Positions 46,889 to 58,799 of a stretch of DNA of 64,000 bases are shown here, piece by piece. Source of the DNA: Nymphaea colorata (Eukaryota; Streptophyta; Magnoliopsida; Nymphaeales; Nymphaeaceae); the NCBI RefSeq assembly GCF_008831285.2, contig NC_045138.2:4557205-4621204 (forward strand), read 5' to 3'. The translations under genes were made by a program, and so were the position numbers. The stretch's first letter is position 1. Every line of letters starts with the position of its first letter. The notes under the pieces are model-generated. The model saw only the letters and a list, made by a program, of their open reading frames with translations, was not told the DNA's origin and ran no database searches.

Positions 46889-47199
46889 AGGCTTACTAGG
46901 GACTAGGAGCACAAGTTATTCTTCCAACAGGGAAGGAGAAGACAGGATGTGGAAGCATTTGTAGTGTTTGGTTGGGGCAATGGAGAGAACCCACTCGCAT
47001 GGAGGAGGGAGCCCAATCAATTGGGAACAGTTGAAGAGAGGAAAAGGAAGAGAGAGAGAGAGAGAGCCCTCTCCCGGCTCCGTCCCCTTTTGGTCCGGTC
47101 ATGTTTCTAGCAACGGCCAGCCAATGAGACCAGTGTACTCGATCGGCATTCCCTGATCAGACGTGGATGTTCTGGGAGCGGCGTCGTCAGGGTCAAGAT
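46889..47199. other. palindrome spacer, unique part
   Basis: The unpaired centre of the palindrome. GC-richer than the arms, with a short (GA)n run at about 47046-47066. No gene seen. Confidence 0.6.
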
Positions 47200-47577
47200 T
47201 AGGGGTGAACAACGACTCGAGCAGCTTGAGCTCGACTTGTAAGCGAGTTCGAGCTGCATCATTTGTTAAATGAGTCGGGCTCAAGTTCGCAACTTGACTC
47301 GTTCAACTATTCGATTCGAGTTCGAGTTCACTGAACTCGAACAGTTAAATCGATCCTTAATCAAGCTCGAGCTCATCAAGTAAAGATGAGTACCAAACGA
47401 GTTTATCGAGCTTAATCGAGTCGAGCTCGAGCTCGACACGTGACTATCGAGTCGAGTTCGAGCTAGTGTAGTCGAGCTATTTTCGAGCTCGAGCCGAGTC
47501 GAGCTTGAGGTCTTCTTTAGTCGAGCCGAGCTCGAGCTGACTGAACTTGAGCTCGACTCGGCTCGTGTTCACACTTA
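47200..47577. mobile_element. AGCTCGA-rich MITE-like element in the palindrome centre
   Basis: Ends inverted: left taggggtgaacaacgactcg, right (reverse complement) taagtgtgaacacgagccga. Flanking 8 bp are gtcaagat and gtccggat (6 of 8). The inside is packed with gagctcgagctcga and tcgagtcgag words on both strands, able to fold extensively. hAT-like by end sequence and TSD length; non-coding. It abuts the right arm almost exactly (47581). Confidence 0.7.
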
Positions 47578-48145
47578 GTCCGGATCCTCCACACCCCACT
47601 TTCTCCCTCCCTGATTTAGCACACATACTCCATCCCATCTGCCCATCTTTCTCTCAGAAAACTGGGTTGGACCCTCCCCATCTCCTCTCCTCCGCTCCTA
47701 ACACCTCCCTTCCTACGGATTCTGCCACATGCCTTCACTCCAGCCACCGCCCACTTGACGGGCAATGGTCCCTCCTTAAACATAAACTGAAGGTACATTC
47801 TTTCTCCCCAATCCCTAACATGCATATGTTCATTTTAAAATAGCTTAGGTCTGTTTTACTCTTTATCATGTACGTTCTATTGGTCAGCTTGTTTCCTTTT
47901 AAACTTCAGCAACGAGCTAACTGGGGAGACGTATGCACATGCGCACGCAAGGTACAAATTTTGGAGAGTGAAACACCTCTTATGTCCATAATCATAGATG
48001 GGTACCTCCTTTAGGGTTTTTATTGGTCAGTAATTGTGCTTAGAAGTGCCTTAATCGTTGATCCATGTTTTGGTTGATCGCCACATGGCCCCAACCTTTG
48101 GGGACTGATCCTCTTTGTTGGTTGTGCAGCAATTTTTGGGTGTTG

Positions 48146-48382
48146 CTATTCAGTTTTTCTTTTGGCGGAAGCATGTTGCTGTAATAGTTTTGTAGTTGAG
48201 ATTGTGCTTGTTGCTGCTAAAAAATGTCCTTTTACATAGTAAAATAAACGTGATGCAAGCAAAAGAAACGTAAAAATGGAATACCCTGAAAATAAAAGAG
48301 GGGATTTTTCTTTCTTATCCATGTTATCGATCCCCTGTGCATTCATCTGTGTGATTCTCAGCTGCCCTTCGGCGAGTTTCAT
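48146..48382 (-). other. small ORF conserved in both palindrome arms
   Basis: 78 codons, MKLAEGQLRITQMNAQ... to ...HASAKRKTE. The left arm (46050-46317) encodes the same text in two frames, because a 30-bp block (cccctacttttattttctgg) is tandemly repeated and shifts it. No family recognised. Coding is doubtful; listed because the frame is intact in one arm. Confidence 0.25.
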
Positions 48383-48419
48383 TTCTTCCTTTCAATGAGA
48401 AATCAAGATCAATGATGGG

Positions 48420-48453
<34 letters not shown>

Positions 48454-48816
48454 TATATTATTTTTTTAGATTTTTTAATTATTTTAACCTTTTTTTCCTT
48501 ACAGAAATCCGGAGCAATAAATGAAAATGAGCCTCCAATTCCATCTCTTCTTGTGGGATGAGAGAGAGAGAAACAGGGGGACTAGGGATCTCGACGGGGA
48601 AGCCCTTTTTCTCCTTCTCGATAAAGTTTCCACAAGGCCATGCTACATAGTGTGGAAAGTCAGCGCTATCCTTCTATTAACTATCAAATATTTCCATGCA
48701 CATTCTTCTCCAGCTCCCTTATTCAGCCACTCAATTTCCTTGGTTGGTCCCCACAAGAACAGATGGAACCATCAAGGACCACACAACTTCATCCATCTTT
48801 TGCAATCTACCATAAC

Positions 48817-49110
48817 AAATTCTTAAATTTTAACGTTTGGCACGGGGCACCATTGAACTTGGAATGAAATATCAACTAAAATATTTACAGTTAACGTTTG
48901 CAATTCAGATGAGTAGTCTCCATGGGATTGAATTGACAACTAGATTTTCATCGGTCCGCTTGTTCAACTATGGTTCACCCATCAAAACTAACTCTTTGGT
49001 AAAGAATTAATCCAAAAAAGAGATCCATTTTTGATACATAATTATTGATGCATTTTAAATAAATTAGTAACTAGCTTGGCCATAATTAGTGATGCATAAT
49101 TATTTCTGCA

Positions 49111-49149
<39 letters not shown>

Positions 49150-50010
49150 GAGAGTACCTGCAAGCCGGAAAGAAGAACTGCATCAAGACCTCTCACGCAG
49201 CACATGCAGCACAGGAGCAAGGGGGAAGACTAATTCAGTTCAGAAAAGGTTGCAGTTTGAACTGAACAAGCCGTTTTCTTGTCACCCACAATCAAGATGC
49301 CTGCACCAAGCTTGTCCACCGTTTCACAAATAACGTCCCTTGCATCTCCACTCGCCACTGTACACGCGATTTTGACCTGACCATTTTTGTCAATCAAAGC
49401 AGAAATTCAACCACTATTTTCACCATGAGCAGCCTATTAATTTACTTTCTTATAGCATCTGGACCTATGTGATATTGTTGATTGCGTGATTGAAAAAACC
49501 TAATGAAGCTAAAATTGAAGCTATTGACTGGTAGAACACATAAGAGTAGGAATAGAATGTTTATAGTACAGGTGTGAGACTAGCGCTTCATGATCCACGC
49601 AAACAAGTTGCAAGGAACACTGTAGATCACAATCACAATGGACCCTTGGAAGTAGACTGGCGTTGGAGGTGGTTGTATGGCATGTAGCTGCCGGATGGAT
49701 AAAGTTTTAAATAAATCGTTATTAAAGTCACTATAAACAGTCACTGTATCATAAATCATGGGCAATACATATCAGATAACTATTTTTTAACAACAAATTC
49801 TTAAATTTTAACATTTGGCTCACGGCAGCGTTGAACTTGGAGTGAAATATCAACTAAAATATCTACATTTACTGTTTGCAATTCAGATGAGTAGTCTCCA
49901 TGGGATTTAATTGACAACTAGATTTTCATCGGTCCTTTGGTTCAACTAACTATGCTTCACCCATCAAAACAAACTCTTTGGTAAAGAAAAAATCCAAAAA
50001 AGAGATCCAT
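48817..50010. repeat. split ~215-bp duplication around filler DNA
   Basis: Copies at 48817-49029 and 49791-50010 share caaattcttaaattttaac, the caactagattttcatcggtc word and end at agagatccattt. The left arm has this block once. Between the copies are about 760 bp of foreign sequence: a (GA)n tract (49108-49155) and the universal-stress-protein fragment. Confidence 0.85.
49170..49530 (-). pseudogene. universal stress protein (USP) fragment, copy 1
   Basis: On the minus strand at about 49277-49400: ISALIDKNGQVKIACTVASG followed by GDARDVICETVDKLGAG and ILIVGD. This is the region just before the ATP-binding GxxGxG loop of plant USPs (family pattern GD.r..Ic.a.ekl.aDlLVvGsHGyG). The glycine loop and C-terminus are missing; after IVGD the frame runs into unrelated residues. 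Flanks on both sides match 55085-55330, and the 5' side on the plus strand matches 35720-35800. A single exon fragment. Confidence 0.75.
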
Positions 50011-50805
50011 TTAAAGTACATTGATGGTGCTACGTGAAAGAAAGTTTGAAAATTTGGTATCCCATGAATGAGAACATATGAAACATAAAAGGATTCCACC
50101 TACTAAAGCACCTGAAACTATGGTTGTAAATGGACCTGACTCAGTCCGATTCAAAAAAATCCCAGAATCAAATCTAGTGCACTAGACATGGACAAAAGCA
50201 CTAAACCAGATCAGGATCACTTTCAACTTCACCTGAAAGTCAAGCTGCCACATACCATCCCCATGTTTTAAGGTTAAGGAGGTATATGAAAACTGAGGTG
50301 TTATTTAATGACTAAATCTTGCTTTGGTTCAGTGAGGCTCTCATAATTTTGTAAGGATAGACTTGAAGTTACTTTATTATCTATTGAAAAGCGTTATTTG
50401 CACTTGATCCAAAATCCTCAAAATTTAATAACCGTGGACCAAAAATCAGACTTTCCTATCTTAAATCTGACATTTTCTCAATGCAAAAAAAAAAGGTGAA
50501 GTAAGGATTTTAGGGTCCAATGTAAGATCCTTAGTTTCATGAATTATCAGTTTTACCATAGATGTTTTGGCACATCAGTCAAAAACATGTCATATCAGAT
50601 TTATATCAAAGAGTTCAAATTTGAAGGAATCAAGTGACTTCTGAGGATTCACCCAATGCAATTGATTTATACATGAACGGTTAGGTGTCAAACACATAAA
50701 TCTGTTGTCAATTATGAAATGTATTTTCTTCATATTCATCTTCTACTGACATCTTACTGCAATTTATTTTTATGTCATATGTAGGTTAGTCGATTTGGTG
50801 GATCT

Positions 50806-50806
50806 A

Positions 50807-50840
<34 letters not shown>

Positions 50841-50950
50841 AAAAACTTTGTATTGGTGGATTTAGTTTTTTATATATATTTTTTGGAAAACTTTATATGG
50901 GTGTGGTTATCAAGATCGCTAGTTGTTGCTTGAAAGCAACCTTTTTCGAA

Positions 50951-50988
<38 letters not shown>
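50806..50988. repeat. (AT)n and (AT)n-(GT)n microsatellites in the right arm
   Basis: (AT)n at 50808-50832 and (AT)n-(GT)n at 50951-50988, mirror images of the tracts at 41984-42000 and 41784-41865 in the left arm. Confidence 0.9.
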
Positions 50989-52184
50989 ATTACATTTTGA
51001 ATAAAAGAGACATTTACATGTGAAAAATATGGTCCATCTTTTTGTTCTTATCGGTCATGTCACATAGTCTCATGTCTTGCTCTAACGTGGGTCATGCACT
51101 TTAACCACTTTTCGTGGTAAGTAGTGCAACCGGTTAGGTTGGATGTCATATTGTAGCTATGTTGGTAGTTCAAATCTTGGAAGGTGCTATGCACCCTTAT
51201 AGATGTTCTTGTTTATCTCGCTTTGTTTTTAGAATACAAAAAATAAACAGCCAGGCGTCTAAAACAAGGTCACCATCACTATCATTTTACTTATCATTCT
51301 CAATAATAACACTGAGCGCTAGAAGTTTTCCATTAATCAAATGTTAATCAAATGATAAAACATGGAAATACGGCTGGTAAGACAGAGAGAAAATAAAGAC
51401 AGCCCCTGCTTGGTACCTGGCTTTTACCTAGGAGACAAACCATATTATACTAAAAAACTAAGCAAAAAAAGAAAAAAGAAAAAAAAAACAAAACTCGTTC
51501 AAGAACTTGTTCCAAGCTGCCGGCAATGCCGGCCATGCCCCTTCTACCGAGCCAAGCTTCTTTACAATTTTGTTTTCAAGAATATGTTATGTTTTGGCAA
51601 CAAAAACAGTTTGTGACAATTTGTTCTAAAGTGAGTGTATGTTTGTAAAACATTGTAATACAATATCTTACGAGTCCGCTTCATTCTTTAAATCAAATTT
51701 ATGAAACCATCGGGAGTAAAAAAATGAGTGCTTAGGCCTCCCACACTTTGTTAGCATATTTGATTTGGTTTACCAACACTGGAACAAGTTGTTTTAATTT
51801 GCAACGTAAGACTTGCAAAAATAAATCAGAGAAGTGCTTATGGACAGGGGCAAAGCAAAGGGCCCCCCTTAAGATTTTTGAAAAATTGGATGTTATATGT
51901 TGGAAAGAATTTAAATGACACTTCAAAGCCAGGTTCTTTGGAGTATTTACACGCTCAAAACCTAGTTTTGTAAAATAGAGTAGAAAAGCCGATCCCCATT
52001 AGGTTAAAATTCATATAAAACTAGATTTCTGGTGTACCACCCAACAAAAATACAAATTTGAAAACTCATTAGAAAACTTAGGTTTTCATAAAACCTTTCC
52101 AAAACTTATTGGGAACCTGGTGTCATCCGAATGACCCTTTAAAATTAAAAAAATTATATTTTGTGCCTTATAAAAAAAGTCCCG

Positions 52185-52445
52185 AAGGATGTCAACGGAT
52201 TGGATTTAAATCCGATATATCCTTAATCATATGTGTTATTTTCGGATTCAAATTCAGATTTGGATACGAATAAAGAAAAATCATATCTGAATCCCAATTT
52301 TGAACTGGATTTTATCAATTTTCAAAATATAAAAGCATTAGATACAAGATATTTGTCTAAAAATGAATCTGATCCGAATCCATATCCATATCTGATCGGA
52401 TATTTATATATATCCGAATCTGAACCAGATCGGATGCCACCGGCC
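52185..52445. mobile_element. putative hAT-like MITE rich in ATCCGAAT words
   Basis: Left ggatgtcaacggattgg; right (reverse complement) ggtggcatccgatctgg. The inside repeats aatccgatat, gatccgaatcc and atatccgaatctg in both orientations. No matching target duplication found, so limits are approximate. It lies 80 bp outside the palindrome. Confidence 0.5.
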
Positions 52446-54479
52446 TCTCGATCTCGTCGTATTCACCCCTGCCTGCCGTTTCTGGTGAGAAAGACCATGA
52501 AAAAAATGACTTGCAAACTTTTCTAAACTGAAAAAAAACTTAAATATAACTTTAACGTTATTTTAGTTTTAAATATAATCTATGTTTAAGCATTGCAGAA
52601 AAATTAGGACCTGCACAATGATAAGGAAATTGGAAAACATGAATATTTTTTTTTCATTATTTAAAGCTATCAATCTCTAACAAATATTTTTTTCCAAATT
52701 TTAAAGAATGTTGAAAAATTAAGTATAAGAAAGGAACCATGAATTTCTGGTTAAGTACCATCCAAAATATTTAATTTGGGTATTTTATATCAAATAAAAA
52801 ATTAAGTTAAGTACAATATTTTTTTTTTAAGAAACAAACATATAGCACTATTGAATCGGGTCATGCAATCAAATATTTTTACTTCAAATAATAAGTTCAA
52901 GTGTTAAGGGAATTATTATAAATCAATTTAAATTATCTCTTTTTTTTTCCTTTTATATGCAAACAAGCTTTTATAATAATATGTTTCCCTTTCTTCTCCT
53001 TTTCTTTTCTTTCCCCACCAATTTTCTTTCAATTTATTTTCCTTTCTTGTCCCTTCCAAACATTAATCATTTCCTTAAGTTCTCCTCCATCCAAACATGG
53101 CAAAAAAGCGAAGGCCGAAAAACCCATATCTATTCGGACTAGCTATCTTAGGCTTTGCTTGGACCTTCCCTTCTATACTTATATTTATGGTCATAGTTAT
53201 AGGCAAATGATTTAGTCATTAAATCTTGGAAGCAACAAAATCATTTCGATCCAGTCTTTGATGCTACTATCACAAGCATTGCGAACATGGTTATATGTGG
53301 CAGACTGGTATACTAATTTTCATGCACTGTTATTTTGGTACACCATAAGGTTTATGAATAGAATACCCTAAGATCTCTCAGCAACGATCTACCTACAGCT
53401 AAGGGTGAAAAAGAGCTTTATGCCCTTTGTTCTATAGTTTTTGCCAATAAAAAAAAAAGAGATGAGCATTAAAGTCATTCCTTTCAGCCAAATGGAATAG
53501 AAACGACGGTGCTACAAGAATCACATCACTTGCTACCACGAGGAGTAAAATTGTGTCGCAGAAAACAAACATATCATGCAGCAAGTCGTCACCTTCTTTT
53601 ATAATTTGGTCATGAAAAACGCATGGCCTTCCATAACACAGCGGAAAGTTCCGTTAAAATGTTACCTTTGTGTGTGCATACTTTGTGGTGTGCAATCGAA
53701 GCGCCCTAGTTGGACGACTTGCTTTTTAATTAAACTAATAGAATATCTAATTCAAGAATCTTTTTAAAATTTTATAGATTTCAGCACTCAAGCATATCCA
53801 TTATGTCACAGGTTTCATAATATATTTATATGTATCTTGGAAAGTTTCTCTTGAAAATGAGAATAATTATTAAAAGGGGAATAAACCTGAAAATATGTAA
53901 TCCATAATATTTGGTCTATCATAAATAAAATTATTCTCTTATCACTGTCTTTTTGACTGGTGGATTTCATAACTGTCTTCTTTTGGCTTTTTTCTGTTTG
54001 AATAACCTTTTGTTTCTTTTTTTGTTTTGTTTTGTACGAGTACCCTTTGTCTACCGTAAAAAAAATGATGTTCTGGACACTTTGTCATTTTTGCTGTGGT
54101 ATTATGGATTAAATTCATGTCACTACTGCCTTTTTTCCTTTAGTTTATAGGAATACTCTTGGTCTATTGTAATGAAAATGATTCTCTGGTCACCATTTTT
54201 TTTTTACTGATTGATGGTTTGTATTAAATTCATCAAACAACTGTGCTTTTTGCTTTACTTTATATGAATGCCTGAAGAGGCTGAAGCCTCTTCCTTTTTT
54301 CCTTTTACCCAGTTCTCGGTGGAGAGCAGTGACATGTCAACTAAACCCATCCATCTTTTGCAGTCCCTAACAGTAGCACTCATAATAAATGAACTAACAG
54401 TGAACTTTCGTTGACCCATCAGTCCTACCAACTACACTACACCGCTTGGGGCTTTCTCTATATGTGGGAACAAAATGAA
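52446..54479. other. intergenic sequence
   Basis: Begins with the dispersed repeat shared with 13485-13575 (about 52500-52597). No gene recognised after that. Open frames of 60-65 codons at 52957, 53576 and 53953 are T-rich and look fortuitous. Confidence 0.5.
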
Positions 54480-54913
54480 TTGCAAATGGTCAAGTTTGTA
54501 TAGGATTACTAGAAACGACATCAAATCGAATTTAGCTACTCTAACTTGTGGACATCAAGGGCTTTTACTGATTCTTAACGAGTACCAACAGCAACGCTGG
54601 ATGTTTGCTTTACAAAAGGTTTCTCGTCAGCAGCCAAGGGATAACAGGTCCCCTCCAACAATTAAAATGTTACATACATTTATGCCCCTCGATTTATTGC
54701 AAATGGTCAAGTTTGTATAGGATTACTAGAAACGGACATCAAATCGAATTTAGCTACTCTAACTTTTGGACATCAAGGGCTTTTACTGATTCTTAACGAG
54801 TACCAACAGCAACGCTGGATGTTTGCTTTACAAAAGATTTCTCGTCAGCAGCCAAGGGAGAACAGGTCCCCTCCAACAATTAAAATGTTACATACATTTA
54901 TGCCCCTCGATTT
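54480..54913. repeat. 217-bp tandem duplication
   Basis: ttgcaaatggtcaagtttgt starts at 54480 and 54697. The two units are nearly identical through to tacatttatgcccctcgattt. The youngest of the three ~220-bp duplications in this window, judging by the few differences. Confidence 0.97.
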
Positions 54914-55084
54914 AAATTTCTGGGTCTGCCATGGTGTCAACCCATCACATGTAGCTCAAGGGATTTGGGTCACTTGGCTGCACCAGCGGCTGGAAGGTGG
55001 TCAGTCATATGGGTAGGTATGCACTTGACTCTAAATTTCTAGCTCCGCTGCTGGAATATGTTAGTGGAAGGAAGAAGTAGATAC

Positions 55085-55330
55085 CTATTAGTGGCAGTAA
55101 GTGGATGGCCACATACGATCAAGATGTCAGCACCAAGCTTGTCCACCATTTCACAAATCAAGTCCCTTGCTTCTCCACTCGCCACTATGCTCTCGATTTT
55201 GACTTGACCGTTTTGGTCAATCAAAGCAGAAATTCAACCACTATTTTCACCATGAACAGCCCATTATTGATTGTGTGATTGAAAACCTAAAGACGCCAAA
55301 ATTGAAGCCATTGACTGGTGGCGCACGCAA
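55085..55330 (-). pseudogene. universal stress protein (USP) fragment, copy 2
   Basis: Minus strand: ALIDQNGQVKIESIVASG, then GEARDLICEMVDKLGADI and LIVCGHPLTA. It covers the same part of the USP fold as copy 1 at 49.2 kb, with a matching flank (gcagaaattcaaccactatt; attgaagccattgactggt), so the two derive from one source. It diverges after the LIV strand, so the ATP-loop is lost here too. The frame upstream of the fragment has an in-frame stop. Confidence 0.75.
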
Positions 55331-55539
55331 GGTGCTGTATGTTTGGTTGAGCATCACCCATTTGCTTCCACTTGCTATTCTTCGCCAAAGCCAAAGTTGG
55401 CAGTCAAAGTCCCCCCACTAGAGTGGGTGATGTGCAAGTTGCAACAACACCGCAAAATCTGCAAGGTTAATGGCATGAACAAGTTGTACTTCTAGTCAAT
55501 GGTCAGATCACGAAAACTTGGATGGGTTAAATAAAATTT
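55331..55539. other. unassigned spacer
   Basis: Nothing recognisable between the USP fragment and the LTR remnant. Confidence 0.5.
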
Positions 55540-57312
55540 CAGATTTTGAAAAAAAAATATTCATGCATCCAAACTTTTTACATAATACAATGAGGAATCT
55601 GACGATTTTGAAAGTGAGCAATTAACAAAAATATCTAGTTTTGTTGGGTTTCAAAAGAAATCCCTGGATCCAAAACTAAGGCTTCCATCAAGTCCAAAAC
55701 CACAAAAGAAGTACAATTTTTTACAAAAACCCATTTGGGTATACACATTTCCAAAATTCCAATCATCTCCAAAAATCATGCCATTTTCAAAAATCAATAT
55801 ATATCAAGCTATTTCCACAATCAAAACTCAAAAATCAATATTTCAAAATGCTTCATCTTAGACAAATTTGCAAAAATGATATTCCTGCCCAACAAGAAAA
55901 TTTATCAAATCTCAAATCTTCCAAATTTTCAAATAAATAAATTCCTTTTAAATATGATCTAGTAAAAGATGAGTTGAAATCAGCCTATCAAATAAATTTG
56001 AAATCCTATTTCCAAAACTAAATTTTTAAAACCAAACCTTATGTCCTCCTCCACATCAAGGATAGGCTTGGGCAACAGTCTTATATTTTTCACCTCCAAG
56101 ATGGACCTATGTCTATATGGGATCAAATTAAATTATGCATGAAGAGAAATAGAGCGAAGGATGAATATACATGCAGTTTATTTCATACATACATGCACCC
56201 ACTCATATTCACTAAAATGTAAGTGAATCAAGTTGGTTGCTTCCATGATTAAGTTATATTGCGACAAAAAATTGAGCACCTCGCTTATTCTGACATAGAA
56301 GCACAAAATTTTCAACATGGTTATATTCCCGAACTTTCAAAAACAATTTCAAAACGATTCCATTGGATTTTTCTCAAAATCAAAATGATTTTCAAATCCA
56401 AAAATCTACTCGAGCAAATTTTCATAACCTTGAACAAAATTAAAAAAAAAAAAAATCAAAATTCCAATTTTTCCAATCAAGAAAATTCTCCTAAGACTAG
56501 ACTTGGACTCTCAATTTCCAATTTTCTAATCTCATTTCAAGACCAAAACCAACCAAATCAAATCAAATCTCTCAAAATACAAAAACTAGATTCAAATATC
56601 AAAATCTTAAATCCAAAGATGTTTTGAAAAATTCTGAATTGTTCGAGTTCCAACCATTCCAAACCCAAAATTTCAATCTCAAAAATCCAATTCTCAAAAA
56701 CGTCAGCTAGACTTCAACTATTCAATCCAATTTTTCCAAATTCAATTTTGGCTTCCAAACTGAATTCCGGTTCCAAGCCTTCCAAGAATTTCCAAGTCAC
56801 ATTTCAGATCCCAAGATCCAAACTATCTTTGGAATTCTAAACTCTAGCTCAAACTTTCAATTTTCAATTCCAAGATCCTAGTTTCAAGAACAAAGCTTCA
56901 ATTACCCAATCCCCAATTCGATTCAAAATCCAATATTCTGATTCTCAATTTCCAATTCTCAATTGCAATTTTTGGGATCAACTCAAGGTTCAATTGCGAA
57001 AAATCCTTGATTAATTAAAAAATTCCTTCTCAAGGATGAACTCCCAATCTTCAAAATTTTGAAATACAGAAATATTTTCAATCAAATCCAAGTCTTTGCT
57101 TAAAATGATCTTTAAAAATCCAATTTCCAATCCTCACACAAGGTGAAAAAAAAAACTTGTCAAGCTTGAGAAAACTCAGATCTTGGATCGATTACCTGTA
57201 TTAATGGTGGCAAGGGCAGTTCTCTTAAAATCTATTTTCAAGCAAAACTTGATTTTTTCTGCTTCACTTGCAAACTTCCCAGCTCACACCATGATAAGTG
57301 GGGTGAGAACAG
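55540..57312 (+). repeat. decayed Tat-like LTR (3' part)
   Basis: Composition (caaaatttccaaa-type words) and landmark order follow the LTR at 21881-24290: a tcatgca/ttcact block then attaagttatattgcgac (about 56250) like aagtcatattgcaacaa (23637), then ttggatcgattacct (57183) and an end gtgagaaca at about 57312, followed by gtatgcacatag where a PBS would be. Strongly diverged; the upstream limit is unknown. Confidence 0.55.
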
Positions 57313-57820
57313 TATGCACATAGCTATGTTCAACCAAAATTTTGTTGTTAAAGAAGGCCACATTTTTAAAGTCACCCAAGTTCGTTAGGATCGTCCCTTT
57401 ATTGTGAGTCAAAGCCTGCCGAGTTAGCTGGGATTGTCAACTAAGTATGTTTTCTTTTTTATTGTGCATTGGTTAGTACTGAAGTTTGTATTTTGTAAAT
57501 TGTGAAATATAGTATACTTTATTAAATATACACACATACTCATATTACATGTCATTCACTTTTATTTGATGTTAAAATCTAATATGAAGTCTCAACAGAC
57601 TTACCTCTTTCATTTATTAATTATTGAAAACGTGCACAATAAATATTTATTATATAACCAGCTGAGTTGCCGAGTCCACTCTCGAACCCCATTACCCAGT
57701 CTTCAACCGATCTGAGTCACAAGTTTACCAACTATGTTCTCTCCTTTTAGTACCTACTGAAGGTAAGAGGGAAAATTTTGGTTCTTTGCTCAGAAAAGGA
57801 GCAATGAAAAGTTTGTTATT
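57313..57820. other. unassigned sequence between LTRs
   Basis: Could be leader sequence of the preceding element; no motif proves it. No gene seen. Confidence 0.4.
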
Positions 57821-58799
57821 TGTAATCACCCCAAATTTTCCAAGCACAAAATCCAAATTTAAGCAATTTAAATCCTAAATACAATTCATGGATCCAAATT
57901 AGACCCAAAAAAATTCAAAATAAATCCAAATCGAGCGTTTCTAAATTAAAATCTAAAATCGAGTTCAAAATGAGAAAGTTAGGTGCTATAAGAGCCGCGC
58001 GCGCATGTATGGGCCCTCCTTTTATTTTCATAACTCATTTTTAAACTTAATTTGTGTGCTAAAACGAATCGACAACTATTCGAACCCAAATTGGATTTAA
58101 AAACAAATTCAGAATCGCTTAAAATGGAGTCGAGCGCCCATTTTTAGCAAAACTTTTATTTTATTGCTTAGAAAATGGAGTCGCACGATGGTGTGTTGCA
58201 CGCGATCGCGTTGCATCACGCTACGCGGTTGCCTGAAGCGGTCTCTTAAGCGATCGCTGCTGCGTGCTAGTGCAGGCCCCTCTTCTTTGCAAAACTGACC
58301 CTAGGGGGTCGGTTTTTGAAATTTTTGGGAGAGCAATAGCCCTGCTCACACCCCAAAGAGGTATTTTCAGGGCTAATGTCCAATCCCACTTAGTCAAAAC
58401 CTATTTTTCTTGAAAAAAAAAGAAAATAATTCAAAATTCTTTGAAATTCGGATGAAAATATTGTAAAATTAAAAAAAAAAATCAAATTTTGAGTTTTGAC
58501 TTCAAAACTCTATAAATATCCCCACAATGTTCTCTTTTGGGGATAAGCCAGCCCTTGGAGAAAATCTAGTGAATTCTCACCTGAGGACTTATAGTTTTTA
58601 GCTCTCTTCCTATTTCCCTCTCACCTCTTCTTCTTCTCCAACTTTGGAAGGAAGCTTCATCAAGTCACAACTCTTTTGGAGGCATCATCTTTATCACCTT
58701 GGAGCTTCACTCAAGAGGATTTAAGATCATTCCAAGCAATGGTGTTCATTATCATTTTCATTAGAGGTATGTAATCAACATTACATTCCAATCTTTCCC

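Larger units (their letters stand above)
47581..52107 (-). repeat. giant palindrome, right arm
   Basis: Reverse complement of the left arm without the 42420-45174 segment. It has about 110 unpaired bp at 50287-50397 and an insertion with a flanking duplication at 48817-50010. The junction at 47581 (cggatcctcc) mirrors ggaggatccg at 46888. Confidence 0.9.

Noticed and set aside
40692-52107. Palindrome arms as terminal inverted repeats of a giant DNA transposon
   Set aside because: No transposase, polymerase or integrase between or within the arms, no target duplication at the outer ends, and the spacer is only 0.7 kb.
55735-56627. Open frames of 75 and 122 codons rich in Asn/Lys/Ile/Phe
   Set aside because: They follow the caaaatttcaaa composition of a decayed LTR; no domain recognised.
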